Source of the DNA: Mucilaginibacter sp. CSA2-8R
GTDB lineage: Bacteria; Bacteroidota; Bacteroidia; Sphingobacteriales; Sphingobacteriaceae
NCBI RefSeq assembly: GCF_038806765.1
Contig: NZ_CP152389.1
Coordinates: forward strand, 2,604,001-2,668,000
Reading direction: 5' to 3'
DNA length: 64,000 nucleotides
Shown here: piece after piece, positions 52,335 through 61,511 of the stretch
Layout: every line of letters starts with the position of its first letter
How positions within the stretch are numbered: position 1 is the first letter of the stretch
Made by a program: the position numbers and the translations under genes
Notes under the pieces: generated by a model
The model's input: only the letters and a program-made list of their open reading frames with translations
Database searches by the model: none
Told to the model about the DNA's origin: nothing

Positions 52335-53729
52335 ATGAAACCAATCCTTAAACTTTGTGCAGCTGTTGGCTTTTTATTGTTTTTAGCGGGCTGCGATCGC
52401 AACAAAAAGACTTACCAATCAGCCGGCGGCGGCAAATTAAACAGCGCCTTAACCGAGAATTTTGAATCGGCTGGTAAAAGTGGTTATAGCCCTGCGCAGA
52501 TTAAATTAAGCACAGGTAACTGGTATTTAAGCGACGCTTTAATTGCCGGCACCACCAAAGATGCACGCAGCGGAAACCAGTCGGTACGGATCCGCAACCG
52601 CGGCGAACTTCGGATGGATTTTGATATAACGGGCGTTGCTCAGGTAACAATCAAGCACGCAGCCTACCAAAAAAACGAGACAGCCCGGTGGCAATTAAAA
52701 ATGTCGACCGATGGAGGTAGTTCTTATCAACAGGTTGGCCCCGACATCACCTCTAAACAACACCAGTTACAAACTGTAAGCTTCAGCATCAATCAGCAAA
52801 AGCCGGTAAGGTTTGAGATTGTCAAAATTTCAGGAGGCAACAACCGCATTAATATTGATGACTTTACCATATTACCAACAGGTTCTGGTAGCACAATAAA
52901 CACGCAAAACACAGCTACAAACGTTGATCATAGCGCACCCGTAACCGGCGATAACAGCAATTTATTACTGGGCAACCCAAGCAATGCCGTGGCAAATGTG
53001 AACGTGCCCGACAATTATTTAATGATAAAGCCGTATTACACACTTAGTTATAATAGGAGCAGGGGCGGACCAAATTGGGTTTGCTGGTACCTGGGTGATG
53101 AGTGGCTGGGGTCTGTTAAACGTGTAAACGATTTTAGACCTGATGATAGCTTACCCGATGGCTGGTACAAAGTACAAAGCACCAGTTATGTTGGCAGCGG
53201 CTTTGAACGTGGTCACAATTGCCCGTCGGCAGACCGTACGGTATCATTAAAGGCAAACTCAGCAACGTTTTTGATGACTAATATGATTCCGCAGGCACCC
53301 GCCAATAATGAAAATACCTGGGGGAATTTAGAGGGTTACGAGCGTATGCTTGTTAATAAAGGTAACGAAGTATATATTATAATGGGTAGCTATGGTCAAG
53401 GCGGATATGGCACGCAAGGCAAATTTACTACCATTGATAATGGTCACATCACCGTACCATCTAACGTTTGGAAGGTAATTGTAGTTATACCAAACGGTAA
53501 TAATGATTTGCAGCGCATCAATGCATCTACCAGGGTAATTGCCGTGAACACGCCAAATAATAACAGCATCAGCGCCGACTGGACTAAATACATTTGTACA
53601 GTACGCGACATCGAAAAAACAACGGGTTACAATCTGTTGTCTAAATTACCTAAAGATGTTCAAGATGCTATTGAGACACGAAAGGATAGTGGCATTAGTG
53701 CAGACGATGGCTATATTATTAGGTACTAG
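52335..53729 (+). CDS. NUC1 DNA/RNA endonuclease lipoprotein
   Basis: This 464-residue protein has a lipobox signal (LFLAGC, Cys20). Residues about 35-175 form a beta-sandwich like those on other surface proteins in the group (LTENFESAGKSGYS opening, NIDDFTI closing). Residues about 215-455 are a NUC1 nuclease: ERGHNCPSADR with catalytic His294, then NMIPQAPANNENTWGNLE. The Asp of the DRGH motif is Glu, as in many relatives. It likely cleaves external DNA and RNA. The start at 52335 is fixed by the signal peptide. Unlike the nuclease at the window start there is no inhibitor gene next to it. Confidence 0.9.
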   Translation: MKPILKLCAAVGFLLFLAGCDRNKKTYQSAGGGKLNSALTENFESAGKSGYSPAQIKLSTGNWYLSDALIAGTTKDARSGNQSVRIRNRGELRMDFDITGVAQVTIKHAAYQKNETARWQLKMSTDGGSSYQQVGPDITSKQHQLQTVSFSINQQKPVRFEIVKISGGNNRINIDDFTILPTGSGSTINTQNTATNVDHSAPVTGDNSNLLLGNPSNAVANVNVPDNYLMIKPYYTLSYNRSRGGPNWVCWYLGDEWLGSVKRVNDFRPDDSLPDGWYKVQSTSYVGSGFERGHNCPSADRTVSLKANSATFLMTNMIPQAPANNENTWGNLEGYERMLVNKGNEVYIIMGSYGQGGYGTQGKFTTIDNGHITVPSNVWKVIVVIPNGNNDLQRINASTRVIAVNTPNNNSISADWTKYICTVRDIEKTTGYNLLSKLPKDVQDAIETRKDSGISADDGYIIRY

Positions 53730-53814
53730 TTAACAAAGTTTCGCATTCAGATGACTTTGTAAAACATTTGTAATTTTTTCGCCGTTATGTATTATATTAA
53801 AACGACGAAGAATT

Positions 53815-54279
53815 ATGGTGAAGCGCATTGCGATGATTGGGTTGATGCTCACTGGTATGAGCTTGCCTCTGACAGCATCTAACTATCGTATTGAACCGTG
53901 CGAACGTATATGTGGCAAATGGCGGTCGGAGAAAAAAAACTGTATTGTTCAGGTTTACCGGGACAATGAGGACTATAAAGCCAAGTTGATTTGGTTTGAT
54001 GATTCGGATGATCCGTCTCACCCAATGGAAACAAGATTAGACATTAAAAATCCCGATGTATCGTTGCGTAGTCGCAAAATTATAGGGACTAATGTTGTTG
54101 AAGAACTGGAATATAAACCCAAAACCGATAGTTGGGAAAACGGAGTGATCTACGATGCACAATCCGGTAAAAAGTGGAATTCGTCGGCGCAGATATTACC
54201 CGACGGTGCTATGAAAGTAACCGGCTACTGGCATTTTAAATTTATTGGCCGCAGTATGAATTTTTACCGAGTGCAGTAA
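53815..54279 (+). CDS. DUF2147 exported protein
   Basis: This 154-residue protein has a signal peptide (about 1-22) followed by the DUF2147 pattern: RICGKWRSEKKNCIVQVYR, a DNEDYKAKLIW segment, and KKWNSSAQILPDGAMKVTGYW near the end, with SMNFYRV closing. The family is exported and beta-rich (lipocalin-like) with no known activity. It faces trxA tail-to-tail with 8 bases between stops and no obvious terminator. Confidence 0.88.
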   Translation: MVKRIAMIGLMLTGMSLPLTASNYRIEPCERICGKWRSEKKNCIVQVYRDNEDYKAKLIWFDDSDDPSHPMETRLDIKNPDVSLRSRKIIGTNVVEELEYKPKTDSWENGVIYDAQSGKKWNSSAQILPDGAMKVTGYWHFKFIGRSMNFYRVQ

Positions 54280-54287
54280 GTACCCTG

Positions 54288-54584
54288 TTAAAGATGCTGC
54301 TGTATTACCTGTTTAATTTGCGAGGCCTGCATCACACCGCTTTGGCGCCACTTATTTTGCCCGCCTTTGAATAAAATAAGCGTTGGTACACCCTGAATGT
54401 TGTAGGCATTAGCTACCGACGGATTTTTATCAATATCTATCTTCACAATTTTTACCCGATCACCCATCTCGTCTTTTACCTGCTTTAATATAGGAGCCAT
54501 CATTTTACACGGTCCGCACCACTCCGCCGAAAAATCTACCAGTACCGGCTGGTCAGCTTTAATTATATCTGCAAATGTTGCCAT
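54288..54584 (-). CDS. trxA: Thioredoxin
   Basis: This 98-residue protein has the active site WCGPC in [12 protein letters not shown] and the cis-Pro in VPTLILFK. It reduces disulfides of cytoplasmic proteins. The chain is slightly shorter than E. coli TrxA because of a reduced N-terminus. It is a single gene with a TAnnTTTG-type box upstream. Confidence 0.95.
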   Translation of the reverse strand: MATFADIIKADQPVLVDFSAEWCGPCKMMAPILKQVKDEMGDRVKIVKIDIDKNPSVANAYNIQGVPTLILFKGGQNKWRQSGVMQASQIKQVIQQHL

Positions 54585-54607
54585 CTTCTTAAGTTTAATA
54601 TATTCAA

Positions 54608-54615
54608 CAAAAATA
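54608..54615 (-). promoter_or_regulatory. -7 box upstream of trxA
   Basis: TATTTTTG on the minus strand fits TAnnTTTG and ends 23 bases before the ATG. No clear -33 element. Confidence 0.4.
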
Positions 54616-54781
54616 TCGGGTTTCCGTTTTAGGTTGTATTGAACGAAGTCTTTATTTTTTGCCGACAGGATCGGTAAGTAAACACTGGTATATTGTTCAG
54701 TTATTATATTCGCACGTTAACAAACATATCTTTCGGATAGCCCTCTAAATTTTAATATCTTAATTTAAAAACGAAATTCTT

Positions 54782-55132
54782 ATGGATACCAATATTTTTA
54801 AAAAATTCAGTGATATTAAACCGGTTGAAATGTCAGCGGGTTATATGGCTCAGTTAATACATACCGGCGTAAACACCTTAAATTTCCTGGAAGTAAAAGC
54901 CGGAGCAGTATCAGCTATACATACACATATTCATCATCAATGTGCCTTTGTGTTAGAAGGCCAATTTGAGCTTACTGTTAACGGAGAATCACAAATATTG
55001 GATACCAATACTTTTGCAATCATCCCACCTAACATACCTCATGGAGGCCGCGCCATAACCGATTGTAAATTGCTGGATATATTTAACCCAATACGCGAAG
55101 ACTTGCAGGAGTTGCAAGAAAAGCAGGTTTAA
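54782..55132 (+). CDS. Cupin-domain protein
   Basis: This 116-residue protein is a single cupin: [22 protein letters not shown] contains cupin motif 1 (key [14 protein letters not shown]), and [15 protein letters not shown] contains motif 2. Metal-binding His residues are present. Such small cupins bind or isomerise small molecules; the ligand is unknown. It has no linked genes. Confidence 0.85.
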   Translation: MDTNIFKKFSDIKPVEMSAGYMAQLIHTGVNTLNFLEVKAGAVSAIHTHIHHQCAFVLEGQFELTVNGESQILDTNTFAIIPPNIPHGGRAITDCKLLDIFNPIREDLQELQEKQV

Positions 55133-55246
55133 TGGATTGATACCTCAGTTGATGTGACGCGCACGGCTTTTAATAAATTTTTTCGGCAAAAATTTGGAGT
55201 TATGTTTCCATTAGATTAATTTAAGGTTACCTTAATTAATTTAACC

Positions 55247-55486
55247 ATGGATCAGATAAATCGTCCCAACTCCACTTTGGGCTTTTACAGCCCCGACGGA
55301 TATTTTCAGCCTATCGCCGCATTGAGTACTGCCAACCTCGAATTCGTAAGCAAAACACTTTATGATTTAGAGCAAATGCTCGATCATAATATACATCTTG
55401 AACACTATGAAAAGTGTGCATTAATTCGCGACGAAATTATTAGAAGGGCCGTTGCCAAAAAAAGTCGTCAGGCCGAAAGCAACTAA
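55247..55486 (+). CDS. Small protein with UVR-like motif
   Basis: I recognise no full-length family for this 79-residue protein. Residues about 36-67 read LYDLEQMLDHNIHLEHYEKC and then ALIRDEIIRR, matching the UvrB/UvrC interaction motif (L...M......YE.CA.IRDEI). The N-terminal 30 residues have Pro/Gly and aromatics. The UVR motif also occurs in ClpC-related and stress proteins, so it is probably a small interaction module. Confidence 0.7.
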   Translation: MDQINRPNSTLGFYSPDGYFQPIAALSTANLEFVSKTLYDLEQMLDHNIHLEHYEKCALIRDEIIRRAVAKKSRQAESN

Positions 55487-55561
55487 TTACATAAATTTTA
55501 AAACATTTGCCATAGCTGAACTATTGTTAATTAGTAATTAAAATAATTAACAACTTCAACT

Positions 55562-56362
55562 ATGGCAAATAACAACAAGTATGCACTGATTACCGGTGGT
55601 ACCTCGGGCATAGGCCGCGAACTGGCCAAAATTTTTGCACGCGAACATTACAACTTAATATTGGTAGCGCGTAACGAGCAGGAATTAAATGCCTGCGCTA
55701 CTGAGTTTAGGCAAAGCGGAGTAGATGTAATTACCTTAGCCAAAGATTTATTTAACCGTGAGGAGGTTTTCGCCGTTTATGACGAAGTAAAAGCCAAAGG
55801 CTTACAGGTTGACGTATTAGTTAACGATGCCGGACAAGGCTATTACGGTGAGTTTAAAGATACTGACATTAATCGCGAACTCGATATTATACAACTTAAC
55901 ATCAGCGCTACCGTTATCTTAACCAAGTGCTTTTTAAAAGACATGGTGGCCCGCAACGACGGCAAAATATTGCAACTGGCATCTATTGCCAGTGTTACGC
56001 CAGGCCCTTGGCAGTCAGTGTATCACGGTACTAAAGCGTTTATCCTGTCTTTTTCTGAAGCTATCCGTGAAGAGTTAAAGGACACCAATGTTACGGTAAC
56101 TGCTCTTTTGCCAGGTGCTACAGATACGGATTTCTTTAATAAAGCCGATATGCAAAATAGCAAAATTGTGCAGGATAAAAGCTCATTGTCTGACCCCGCC
56201 GATGTGGCACAGGATGGTTTCAATGCTTTAATGGCCGGAGATGACAAAGTAACATCAGGCTTAAAAAATAAAATGATGGTAGGCATGAGCAATGTAATGC
56301 CAGAAACCACAGTTGCACATATGATGAATGAGCAGCAAAAACCAGTTGACGATAACAGCTAA
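55562..56362 (+). CDS. Short-chain dehydrogenase/reductase
   Basis: This 266-residue protein has the Rossmann motif TGGTSGIG near residue 11, NDAG (NDAGQGYYG), the catalytic Ser in ASIASVT and the YHGTK catalytic pair. The family reduces or oxidises carbonyls with NAD(P). The C-terminal segment HMMNEQQKP resembles SDRs near ester or lipid metabolism genes, but the substrate is unknown. It ends at a GC-poor terminator. Confidence 0.9.
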   Translation: MANNNKYALITGGTSGIGRELAKIFAREHYNLILVARNEQELNACATEFRQSGVDVITLAKDLFNREEVFAVYDEVKAKGLQVDVLVNDAGQGYYGEFKDTDINRELDIIQLNISATVILTKCFLKDMVARNDGKILQLASIASVTPGPWQSVYHGTKAFILSFSEAIREELKDTNVTVTALLPGATDTDFFNKADMQNSKIVQDKSSLSDPADVAQDGFNALMAGDDKVTSGLKNKMMVGMSNVMPETTVAHMMNEQQKPVDDNS

Positions 56363-56384
56363 AAGAAACCTTAGTTAGATGATG

Positions 56385-56426
56385 ACACCCTGAAGCCGGT
56401 AATTACGCCGGGTTTGGGGTGTTTTT
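56385..56426 (+). terminator. Terminator after the SDR gene
   Basis: ACACCC/GGGTGT (56385-56390 with 56417-56422) with an inner CCGG-type stem is followed by five T residues. Confidence 0.75.
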
Positions 56427-56487
56427 GTTGAAAAGGTTTTTTGTTGGTAGGGTTTAAGAATGTAAGTTTGCGGCCCAACATAGCAAC

Positions 56488-56994
56488 ATGCCCATTACTC
56501 AAGCTCAGTTATCAGATGTACCGGTGTTAAATAAATTGGTGAACAATGCATACCGTGGCGAAACTTCAAAATTAGGATGGACAAGCGAGAGCCATTTGCT
56601 TGAAGGTATTAGAATTGATGAAGATGAACTCAGCAGTTATTTTGCGCGTCCGGAAATTGCTATCTTAAAATACACCAACAGCGAGGATGAAATTGTTGGA
56701 TGCGTATACCTGGAAAAGACTGCTAACCAGCGTTTGTATTTAGGCATGCTCTCGGTAAATCCGCTTATGCAAAACGCTAGTATTGGCCGGCAATTGCTTA
56801 TGGCCGCCGACGAATATGCGCGCAGAGAAGATTGTAAATTTATTAAAATATCTGTGATAACCAGCCGACATGAGCTTATTGCCTGGTATCAACGCCGTGG
56901 TTTTATGCCTACTGGCGAAACAATTCCTTTAATCACCGAAACCAGCATAGCCAAAGTGCCTGTTGATTTAATGATAATGGAAAAGCCGGTTTAA
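56488..56994 (+). CDS. GNAT-family acetyltransferase
   Basis: This 168-residue protein has the GNAT pattern: a conserved LYLGMLSVNPLMQNASIGRQLL block (key SVNPLMQNASIGRQLL, the acetyl-CoA loop) and a CKFIKISVITSRHELIAWYQRRGF segment (key AWYQRRGF). The N-terminus ends around residue 20. It transfers acetyl groups from acetyl-CoA to an unknown acceptor. It has no linked partner. Confidence 0.88.
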   Translation: MPITQAQLSDVPVLNKLVNNAYRGETSKLGWTSESHLLEGIRIDEDELSSYFARPEIAILKYTNSEDEIVGCVYLEKTANQRLYLGMLSVNPLMQNASIGRQLLMAADEYARREDCKFIKISVITSRHELIAWYQRRGFMPTGETIPLITETSIAKVPVDLMIMEKPV

Positions 56995-57078
56995 AATCTT
57001 ATAAAACGAGCCAAACACCATCGAATCTTTGATGCCGCTGATGTTCGGTTCGATGATTTAACTGACAAGATGCTATGT

Positions 57079-57390
57079 CTATAAATTATTTTGGTTGAGT
57101 GCCTCGTAAATCTCTGCTGTAAGCAAACCACTGCCACCGCCATAATGCTGAATAATTTTACACGATGGGCGATGTGCTGTGAAGTAAGCTCGTAAGTTTT
57201 CTTCAGATTCTGGCTCAATGCCGCTGCACAGCATAATCAAATCGAAAATTTCATGATCAAATGCCTGCACGGCTTCTTTATCTGTAAGTGCCGAGGAGCC
57301 GGTCCAGTCAGGATTGTTGTTAATCAGCCTAATAACGGTCTCCATAATTTCGGGGTGGCGGCCTATCGCCAGAATCTTAGTTTTTTCCAT
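57079..57390 (-). CDS. Pseudo-receiver protein downstream of pirin
   Basis: This 103-residue protein has the beta-alpha pattern of a response-regulator receiver (MEKTKILAIGRHPEIMETVIR, then FDLIMLCSG, then CKIIQHYGG). The acidic pocket, the phospho-acceptor Asp and the switch Lys are all replaced, so it cannot be phosphorylated in the usual way. It starts 9 bases after the pirin gene and is probably in its operon. It may act as a binding module. I recognise no named family. Confidence 0.65.
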   Translation of the reverse strand: MEKTKILAIGRHPEIMETVIRLINNNPDWTGSSALTDKEAVQAFDHEIFDLIMLCSGIEPESEENLRAYFTAHRPSCKIIQHYGGGSGLLTAEIYEALNQNNL

Positions 57391-57399
57391 CACTCTATT

Positions 57400-58119
57400 T
57401 TAAAATTCCATCGGCACTTCCATCAACAAAAACTCTGCCTCTGTTTCGGCAGTAATATCTAACACATCAACATCCCAACTGCCTAAGCCATCTCGGGTGT
57501 TAAGTTTCTGTCCGTTAATGGTTACGTCGCCTTTTAAGATAAAAGCATAAACGCCATTATGTGCCTTGTCTTTCAGGCTGTAGGTAACCGATTTACCTTG
57601 TTCAAATTTCCCTATATGGAACCAGGCGTTCTGGTAAATCCAAATACCTGCGTCGTCGGGGTCGGGCGATAAAACTTGTTGTAAACGGTTATGACGGTCG
57701 GCTAGGTTTAAGGTAAGTTGATCATAACGTGGCGTTACATTTTTTTGATTGGGATAAATCCAGATCTGTAAAAATTTTACCTTTTCATTTTTGTGTGCGT
57801 TTTGCTCACTATGGTAAATTCCCGTTCCGGCACTCATCGCTTGTATATCACCCTCGCGGATGATGGCCGCATTACCCATACTATCCTTATGTTCCAGGTC
57901 ACCTTCCAACGGGATAGAAATAATCTCCATATTATCGTGCGGGTGCCTTCCAAAACCCATACCGCCACTTACGGTATCATCATTAAGCACTCGCAGGGCA
58001 CCAAAACTCATAGCTTGTGGGTTGTAGTAGCTGCCAAAACTAAAAGTGTGGTAACTATCTAACCAGCCATGATTAGCATGACCCCGGCCTTCTGCTTTAT
58101 GTAATATTGTGTTTGCCAT
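57400..58119 (-). CDS. Pirin family (YhhW-like) protein
   Basis: This 239-residue bicupin has the pirin opening HKAEGRGHANHGWLDSYHTFSFG and metal-ligand block FGRHPHDNMEIISIPLEGDLEHKD, key part HPHDNMEIIS, plus SEQNAH. Family members include quercetinases and redox-sensing regulators that bind Fe. The start at 58119 fits the family; the frame upstream to 58239 is non-homologous. The pseudo-receiver follows 9 bases downstream. Confidence 0.92.
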   Translation of the reverse strand: MANTILHKAEGRGHANHGWLDSYHTFSFGSYYNPQAMSFGALRVLNDDTVSGGMGFGRHPHDNMEIISIPLEGDLEHKDSMGNAAIIREGDIQAMSAGTGIYHSEQNAHKNEKVKFLQIWIYPNQKNVTPRYDQLTLNLADRHNRLQQVLSPDPDDAGIWIYQNAWFHIGKFEQGKSVTYSLKDKAHNGVYAFILKGDVTINGQKLNTRDGLGSWDVDVLDITAETEAEFLLMEVPMEF

Positions 58120-58200
58120 AATGATTGTTTTCTTATACCAACAAAAGTAAGCCGTATTGTTCGTGCTGTTCTTAATGTATGTTAAGAAATACCGTATAAC

Positions 58201-58235
58201 AAAAAAAGGTTGCCGTTTTAATCCGGCAACCTTTT
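58201..58235 (-). terminator. Terminator of the aspartokinase operon
   Basis: A perfect 12-bp stem (58204-58215 with 58224-58235) runs into a T-run on the minus strand, beyond the aspartokinase stop. Confidence 0.9.
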
Positions 58236-58254
58236 CCAAGCTTTTTTTAATAGT

Positions 58255-59628
58255 TTACATCGCTGCGTTCAACGCAATAACGGCGGTATCAAAGTCCTGG
58301 CGGTCTACCAAAAATTGTATATTAATTTGTCGTAAAGCAAAACCTGCACTTTTGATATTGATACCAGCTTTAGCTAAAGCACTTGCTGCGCGGGCCAGCA
58401 AACCAGGTTGATCCATGTTAGAACTGATTAAGCAAACAATGGCCACTTTTTCGGCGGTTGCCTTTTCAAATTTTAAATGCAGTTCATCATATAGGGCTTT
58501 AGTATAATCTTTCTCCCAGATAACGATGGAGATGCTGTTGGCACTGGTTGCTTTAAAATTGTAACTTACATTATGCTTCTTAAAAATTTGCATAATTTCT
58601 AAGTCTGTACCAACATTACCAACCATTAACGGATCGTAAATATCAAGCATCATTAATCGGTTGGTGCCGGTAATTACCTCTACTTTTTTCTCAGGAGATA
58701 CATACTCACGGGTAATCAGTGTACCCGGATGCTCAGGCTCGAACGTATTTTTAACGCGCAGGTTAATGTTATTGATCTCTAAAGGCTTTGATGCTTTCGG
58801 GTGAATGGCTTCCATGCCCACGTCAGCCAGTTGGTCAGCCACATCATAATTGGTAAAGCCAATAGGTACACAGTTGTGGATGCCTACCAAAACCGGATCG
58901 GCTGAGCATAAGTGATACTCTTTATGGATAATAGCTTCTTGCGGATGCACAGCTACTGCAATTTTGCTAAAGGTAACTTCGGAATAGCCACGGTCAAACT
59001 CGCGCATAATACCCTCGGTGCCTTTGGTGTAGCCGGTAGCAATACAGATAGTGCTGGCTAAGTTTATATCTTTAAAGGCCTGCTTAATACGTTCATCAAT
59101 GGTATATGGCTCATGGTCATGAAATCCGCTCAAATCAACCAAAGTAGCATTGATGCCCATTCCTTGTAAAATACTGGTGAGCACATAAGCAGAATGTGTT
59201 TCGCCAATAGAGGCTAAAATCTCACGCGCCGCCTGTAAAATCCCCTCGGTACTTACATAGCCCGACGCCAGTATACCCGACAAATTTTCGAGAAAACCCT
59301 GGGCATGGCGCACGTGTTTCTCAATAAATTCGTCAGCTGCAGGCAAATCCAAACCCAACGACTCATATTTTTTGTTAAGCTCTTTAAGCTTTACAATTAA
59401 ATCTTCCAACGCAGTTCTGAAATTTTCCTGGCGGGCAATTAAATGGTAAACACCAGGTTCGCCGGTCTTTTTGTTTTCGAGCAGTAAATTGGTAACACCC
59501 GAAAATGCCGAAACCACAAATATGCGATTGTAAAGCTCGTTGCCGGTACGGTTATATAGGATGACATTTTTTATAACATCCTGCAGGGCACTCATGGAAG
59601 TGCCGCCTATTTTTTCAACAGTTAACAT
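58255..59628 (-). CDS. Aspartate kinase (Ask_Ect-like)
   Basis: This 457-residue enzyme has the aspartokinase nucleotide site VEKIGGTSM (the usual KFGGTS) at the N-terminus, the substrate block GFTNYDVADQLADVGMEAIHPKA, and paired ACT regulatory domains in the C-terminal third (VGNVGTDLEIMQIF and NMDQPGLLARAASALAKAGINI, key part PGLLARAASALA). The TVEKIGGTSM opening and overall form resemble the special aspartokinase found with ectoine genes. No ectABC genes lie in this window, and the gene is downstream of argB and proC. Its pathway is thus uncertain: aspartate-family amino acids or an osmolyte. Start at ATG 59628. Confidence 0.88.
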   Translation of the reverse strand: MLTVEKIGGTSMSALQDVIKNVILYNRTGNELYNRIFVVSAFSGVTNLLLENKKTGEPGVYHLIARQENFRTALEDLIVKLKELNKKYESLGLDLPAADEFIEKHVRHAQGFLENLSGILASGYVSTEGILQAAREILASIGETHSAYVLTSILQGMGINATLVDLSGFHDHEPYTIDERIKQAFKDINLASTICIATGYTKGTEGIMREFDRGYSEVTFSKIAVAVHPQEAIIHKEYHLCSADPVLVGIHNCVPIGFTNYDVADQLADVGMEAIHPKASKPLEINNINLRVKNTFEPEHPGTLITREYVSPEKKVEVITGTNRLMMLDIYDPLMVGNVGTDLEIMQIFKKHNVSYNFKATSANSISIVIWEKDYTKALYDELHLKFEKATAEKVAIVCLISSNMDQPGLLARAASALAKAGINIKSAGFALRQINIQFLVDRQDFDTAVIALNAAM

Positions 59629-59698
59629 CAATCAGTAATTAAAAAGTGCGCTAATCTACTCCGATTAACGCGTCAAAACAATGCTTTTGTACAGAAGC

Positions 59699-60511
59699 TT
59701 AACTTTCTTTGGTGTATAAAGCCCCGGCTTTTTCGGCCGACAATTTAATACCTTTTATCAGTGCAGAACTAAAGCCATGGTGCTCCATCTCATTAAGCCC
59801 GGCAATGGTGCATCCTTTAGGCGACGTTACTTTGTCAATCTCCTGCTCAGGGTGCGAGGCTAATTGCAGAAGCAAATCGGCAGCACCTTTAGCAGTTTGG
59901 GCAGCCATTTTAAGCGCATCATGAGCATGGAAACCAATTTCGGTACCGCCTTGCGATGCAGCACGAATAGAGCGCAAAAAGAACGCTATACCGCAGGCGC
60001 ATAATGCAGTAGCTGAGGTCATGAGTTCTTCATTAATCTGAACGGTGATGCCCACAGTATCAAAAATAGATTGTACCACGGCCATGCTTTCGGCACTGGC
60101 TTTATCGGTAGCAATACAAGTCATGGAGTGGCCTATGGCAATAGCGGTGTTAGGCATGGCACGCACTACTTGTACATCCATATTCAATTGTTTACGAATA
60201 TCTTCGCAACTTACACCCGACACTACCGAAATCAGCAGGTGCTCGCCCGAGCGGATCGCCGGTTTTATTTCGTTCAGAAGCTTATTGAGTTGTTGCGGTA
60301 GTATAGCCAACACGACGATATCAGCATTTCGTACGGCCTGCGCGTTGTCAGACGTGGTGCCTAAACCGGCTTCGGCCAAACTGGCTAAAGCCATAACGTT
60401 ACGGCGGGTAAGGGTTATTTGCTCAGGCTCGTATTTATTAGCCTTAATTAATCCTTTGGCCAATGATAAACCTATATTACCACTGCCTAAAATAGCGATG
60501 TTCCTATTCAT
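59699..60511 (-). CDS. proC: Pyrroline-5-carboxylate reductase
   Basis: This 270-residue enzyme makes proline from pyrroline-5-carboxylate with NAD(P)H. The Rossmann opening is ILGSGNIGLSLAKGLI, and the ProC signature is VRAMPNTAIAIGHSMT with the C-terminal TSPKGCTIAGLNEMEHHG. Length is normal. It starts 3 bases after argB stops, so translation is coupled. Proline can also be an osmolyte, which links it to the neighbouring aspartokinase type. Confidence 0.95.
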   Translation of the reverse strand: MNRNIAILGSGNIGLSLAKGLIKANKYEPEQITLTRRNVMALASLAEAGLGTTSDNAQAVRNADIVVLAILPQQLNKLLNEIKPAIRSGEHLLISVVSGVSCEDIRKQLNMDVQVVRAMPNTAIAIGHSMTCIATDKASAESMAVVQSIFDTVGITVQINEELMTSATALCACGIAFFLRSIRAASQGGTEIGFHAHDALKMAAQTAKGAADLLLQLASHPEQEIDKVTSPKGCTIAGLNEMEHHGFSSALIKGIKLSAEKAGALYTKES

Positions 60512-60514
60512 AGT

Positions 60515-61306
60515 TTAATTACTTAATCGTGTTCCGAAGGGTTGATTTTGCTGCAAGTTTTTTAATTCATCAGACTTACCAATAACTACCGCTTTTACAC
60601 CATTACCAATGGCTGCAAAAGCATTATCAAGCTTGGGTAACATCCCACTGTGAATTATTTGATCTTTTTTTAACTCATCGTAGCGTTGCGGATTAATTTC
60701 TCTGATCAACGATTCCTCATTGTTGATGTCTTGCAGCACCCCTTTTTTCTCAAAGCAATAGATCAATGTAGTTTCATAATGGGCTGATAAAGCGACGGCT
60801 AATGCCGAGGCAATAGTATCGGCATTGGTATTAAGCATTTGTCCGTCGCCATCATGTGTTAACGCACAAAAAGTCGGGGTAAAACCCGCTTCTATTAAAG
60901 CACTTAAATTAACCGCATTTACCGACTCATTATTAATATCGCCTACAAAACCGTAGTCGATAGTTTTGACGGGGCGCTTCGTGGCCTTAATGAAGTTACC
61001 GTCGGCTCCGGTAAGTCCAATAGCATTGGTGCCAAAGCGCTGCAACTGTGCTACAATATTTTTATTGATAAGCCCAGCATATACCATAGTTACTACGCGG
61101 AGGGTTTCAATGTCAGTAATGCGCCTGCCATCCACCAGCTTAGCTTCTATACCCATTTGCTCCGAAATCTGGGTAGCTATTTTACCGCCGCCATGAACCA
61201 GTATTTTATAACCGTCTAAAGCCGTGAAATCTTTCAAAAAGTGATAAAGATTTTCAGAATTATCAATTACGTTTCCGCCTATCTTAATAATATATAAAGG
61301 TTTCAT
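60515..61306 (-). CDS. argB: Acetylglutamate kinase
   Basis: This 263-residue kinase has the amino-acid-kinase motifs IIKIGGNVIDN, LVHGGGKIATQ and AIGLTGADGNF, with late KGVLQDINNEESLIREI. It phosphorylates N-acetylglutamate (or, in some Bacteroidota, N-succinylglutamate) in arginine synthesis. It heads the argB-proC-aspartokinase operon. Confidence 0.92.
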   Translation of the reverse strand: MKPLYIIKIGGNVIDNSENLYHFLKDFTALDGYKILVHGGGKIATQISEQMGIEAKLVDGRRITDIETLRVVTMVYAGLINKNIVAQLQRFGTNAIGLTGADGNFIKATKRPVKTIDYGFVGDINNESVNAVNLSALIEAGFTPTFCALTHDGDGQMLNTNADTIASALAVALSAHYETTLIYCFEKKGVLQDINNEESLIREINPQRYDELKKDQIIHSGMLPKLDNAFAAIGNGVKAVVIGKSDELKNLQQNQPFGTRLSN

Positions 61307-61511
61307 AACACTGATTTTGAGCTAAATTCGCTAACCGAGGCTATAATAGTTATTTTCTATAACATAAATCATAAAAAAGGTGATTCCATATAAAGAAAAC
61401 AGCAAAGTGCCTTGTTCATTGCGATTTTGATACCAATGATTATTTATAAAAATAATCTGCCAAACATAAATTACCTAACACAGGTTCTACAGTAAATTTT
61501 TACTATTGCAG

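Noticed and set aside
57019..57055. CATCGAA/TTCGATG inverted repeat after the GNAT gene
   Set aside because: Only 7 bp with a long loop and no T-run; could be chance.
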